A stretch of DNA of 64,000 nt, from positions 4,960,001 through 5,024,000 of the forward strand of contig JBHGNT010000007.1 of the NCBI GenBank assembly GCA_043228905.1, in the 5' to 3' direction. A model generated the notes under the pieces. It was not told the origin of the DNA. It ran no database searches and saw only the letters and a list, made by a program, of their open reading frames with translations. A program made the position numbers and the translations under genes. The DNA is from Azolla caroliniana. Taxonomy: Eukaryota > Polypodiophyta. Of the stretch, positions 62,444 to 64,000 are shown in pieces; the first letter of the stretch is position 1, and each line of letters opens with the position of its first letter.

Positions 62444-62996
62444 TGTTGGGATTTCGGTCCCTCCGGATGGGATGTCCGGAGGTGAATGACGGCAAGCCCG
62501 GTTGCGGTTTACGGAACCGGAGGATGAAGAGTACCCGGCATGAAGCCGGATGAAGAGTACCCGGCCGGAGCCGGATGATGAAGACCCCGGCTACGGAGCC
62601 GGATGATGAAGACCCCGGCTACGGAGCCGGATGACGAATGTACCCGGAGAGAGATCCGGATGCGGGGACATATTTGTGAATATGTTTGCCAAGGGCCCTT
62701 GAGGCTATATTTGTAAATAGCCCGAAAGTCATATGAGATAAATATGACTTAGGGCAAACAGTTTTTTGGTTGTTACTTTTTCCTGTTTTTCTACTTAGAG
62801 GGAGCTAAGTGAGAGCAGCCGAGAGAGAGAGAGAGAGAGAGAGAGACGAAGAGGTCGTTGCCTCTGTGTATCACCGCCGCCTGTGGCGAAGACAGTGAGC
62901 CCAAGGTTGTTGCCTTGTAGCTTCACCATTGTACATCTCTGTTTATAGTGATAGTTGGAGTTTGAGGACTCCCGTGGTTTTTCCCATTTAGGGTTT
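62444..62996 (+). repeat. Truncated 3' LTR of Copia C2 (553 bp)
   Basis: Nearly the same as 57667-58215 (a handful of differences and a longer GA run). It stops at TTTAGGGTTT, where G2-B gag sequence starts. Confidence 0.93.
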
Positions 62997-63052
62997 AGTA
63001 CAATTAGAACTAGCGACTAGGCTCGGGTTTAGTACAATTAGAACTAGCGACT
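62991..63052. repeat. 28-bp direct repeat at the C2/G2-B junction
   Basis: The 28-bp block beginning GGGTTTAGTACAATTAG occurs at 62991-63018 and 63025-63052, separated by 6 nt. G2-A has it once. It looks like a repair scar from template switching at the deletion point. Confidence 0.8.
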
Positions 63053-64000
63053 ATTTGGTTTACCTGTCTTCTTGGTCTACGGGGGCAATTTATTGCGATA
63101 TGTCCTGGTCCACCGCAGTAAAGACATAGTCGATTTGTACGGCGTCGCTGCTTTTCTTCTTCGGATAATGGTCCTCGACGACGTGTAGTGTCAATCTCCA
63201 TCGGAGTCGGAGTATTCGCTGGAGGCGCATTATATGACTCCCTCGGAAAAGGTCTTGCTACCACTGAGGCGTAGGTGGGCTCTGATCTTGCCCTCGGCAT
63301 CTGTAGCTGTCGTTCCGAACGTCGCTCAAAGAGGCAGTTGTCACATCTCACCGCGCGACTGATTGCTTCTGTTAAGGACTTTGGTTCTTCGGGGAAGGTC
63401 AAGAGTAAATCCTTGACGTCGTTGCGTAAACCATAACGAAATTGCTCCATCAACGCTTGATCATCCCAAGGAATATCGGCGGCGAGTAGGCGAAAATCTG
63501 CAGCGTATGCGGAGCCTGGACAGTCACCTTGGCGTAATCGCCGAATTTTGTTGATTGCGGTCCTGATGCTGTTAGTATCTCCGAAACATGCTTTAAACTC
63601 ACCTAGAAACTCTTCAAAATTGTTGAGTAACGGAGATTCCTTTTCTAATAGTGGAGCGAACCATGACAACGCTGAGCCACTTAACAAAGTGCCTACTAAA
63701 CCCACTCGTGATGCATCGGTGGGATATCGGGAAGGATGCATTTGAATAACTAATCGTACCTGGTTAAGGAACCCTCTAAACTGCGATCGCGTTCCATCGA
63801 ACTTCGTGGGAAGGCCAATCTTGGGTTCTTTATGAATCCCTTGTGTTCCGGGCCCTTGTTGTTGCATCGCTACGATAGTTGCTTCGAGTTGTTGCACGCG
63901 TAACGCAAGTTCCCCATGTTATTGTTGCGTTTGCTGCTTTTCTAAGGAGATTTGCTAAAGATCCCCCAGCAACCATTGGTTTTCTTGTTCCAAAGCATGG
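63031..64000 (-). pseudogene. G2-B gag (runs off the window)
   Basis: The minus strand matches the G2-A gag through the CCHC knuckle (CLYCGGPGHIAINC) up to its coiled coil. Two in-frame stops (TAA near 63921 and TAG near 63956) replace Gln codons of G2-A. The start codon and 5' LTR lie beyond the window. Confidence 0.9.

Larger units (their letters stand above)
57667..62996 (+). mobile_element. Ty1/Copia element C2, intact ORF but truncated 3' LTR
   Basis: A full 5' LTR (663 bp), primer site, single gag-pol ORF, polypurine tract and the first 553 bp of the 3' LTR are present. The last 114 bp of the 3' LTR and the right target duplication are gone; the junction with G2-B gag lies in a shared GGGTTT. 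It belongs to the C1/C3 family but with a clearly different LTR subfamily. Confidence 0.95.

Overview
The window is a stretch of plant heterochromatin built almost entirely from retrotransposons inserted into one another. I see no host gene, tRNA, rRNA or CRISPR array. The plant assignment rests on many Ty1/Copia elements primed by initiator tRNA-Met (primer site TGGTATCAGAGC), Ty3/Gypsy elements including a chromodomain element, and two LINEs. The chromodomain lineage resembles the Tf1/sushi group, which hints at a non-seed plant (fern, lycophyte or bryophyte). That is a low-confidence inference.

Left block (1-16.1 kb). An old minus-strand Copia, B (5.3-16.1 kb), was hit by four things: Copia A (1-5326, 5' LTR cut by the window edge), a Gypsy solo LTR (6484-7200, 4-bp target duplication CCGC), a complete minus-strand Copia D (7766-13458, target duplication GGTCA), and a Gypsy gag fragment replacing the middle of its own gag. 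After about 1.3 kb without recognisable content comes LINE-beta (17.4-21.2 kb), which lacks its reverse transcriptase core. A decayed Gypsy gag (G4, 22.4-23.2 kb) follows.

Central block (23.2-49.0 kb). Copia F is interrupted in its gag zinc knuckle by Copia D2, which is joined to Copia C3 on the minus strand. The C3 3' LTR holds LINE-alpha (25.8-35.6 kb), and LINE-alpha holds the young Copia C1 (29039-34450; LTRs apparently differing at one base, a single 1357-residue gag-pol ORF, target duplication CAATG). The C3 pol gene also holds Copia E (36394-40361; no reverse transcriptase or RNase H) and Gypsy G1 (40445-48212), which itself carries a solo LTR of its own family (44775-45424).

Right block (49.0-64 kb). 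A chromodomain Gypsy, G2-B (minus strand), contains a second copy of its own family, G2-A (51964-57501, target duplication GAGGG), and Copia C2 (57667-62996), which has an intact 1357-residue ORF but a broken 3' LTR.

The most interesting element is G2. The sequence right after its 5' LTR does not match a tRNA. It is complementary over 12 nt to a segment about 33 nt downstream of the TATA box in its own LTR, as expected for Tf1-type self-priming. Its gag and pol overlap in the -1 frame at a GTTAAAC slippery heptamer, followed after 6 nt by an 11-bp stem. The second copy keeps this stem with a pairing-preserving change. Other points of note are a conserved LTR-terminal hairpin in four Copia families, a branched inverted-repeat structure in the E LTR, a post-pol spacer with a second polypurine motif in D, D2 and E, consistent 4-bp target duplications in the G1 family, and nonsense codons that look like methyl-cytosine deamination.
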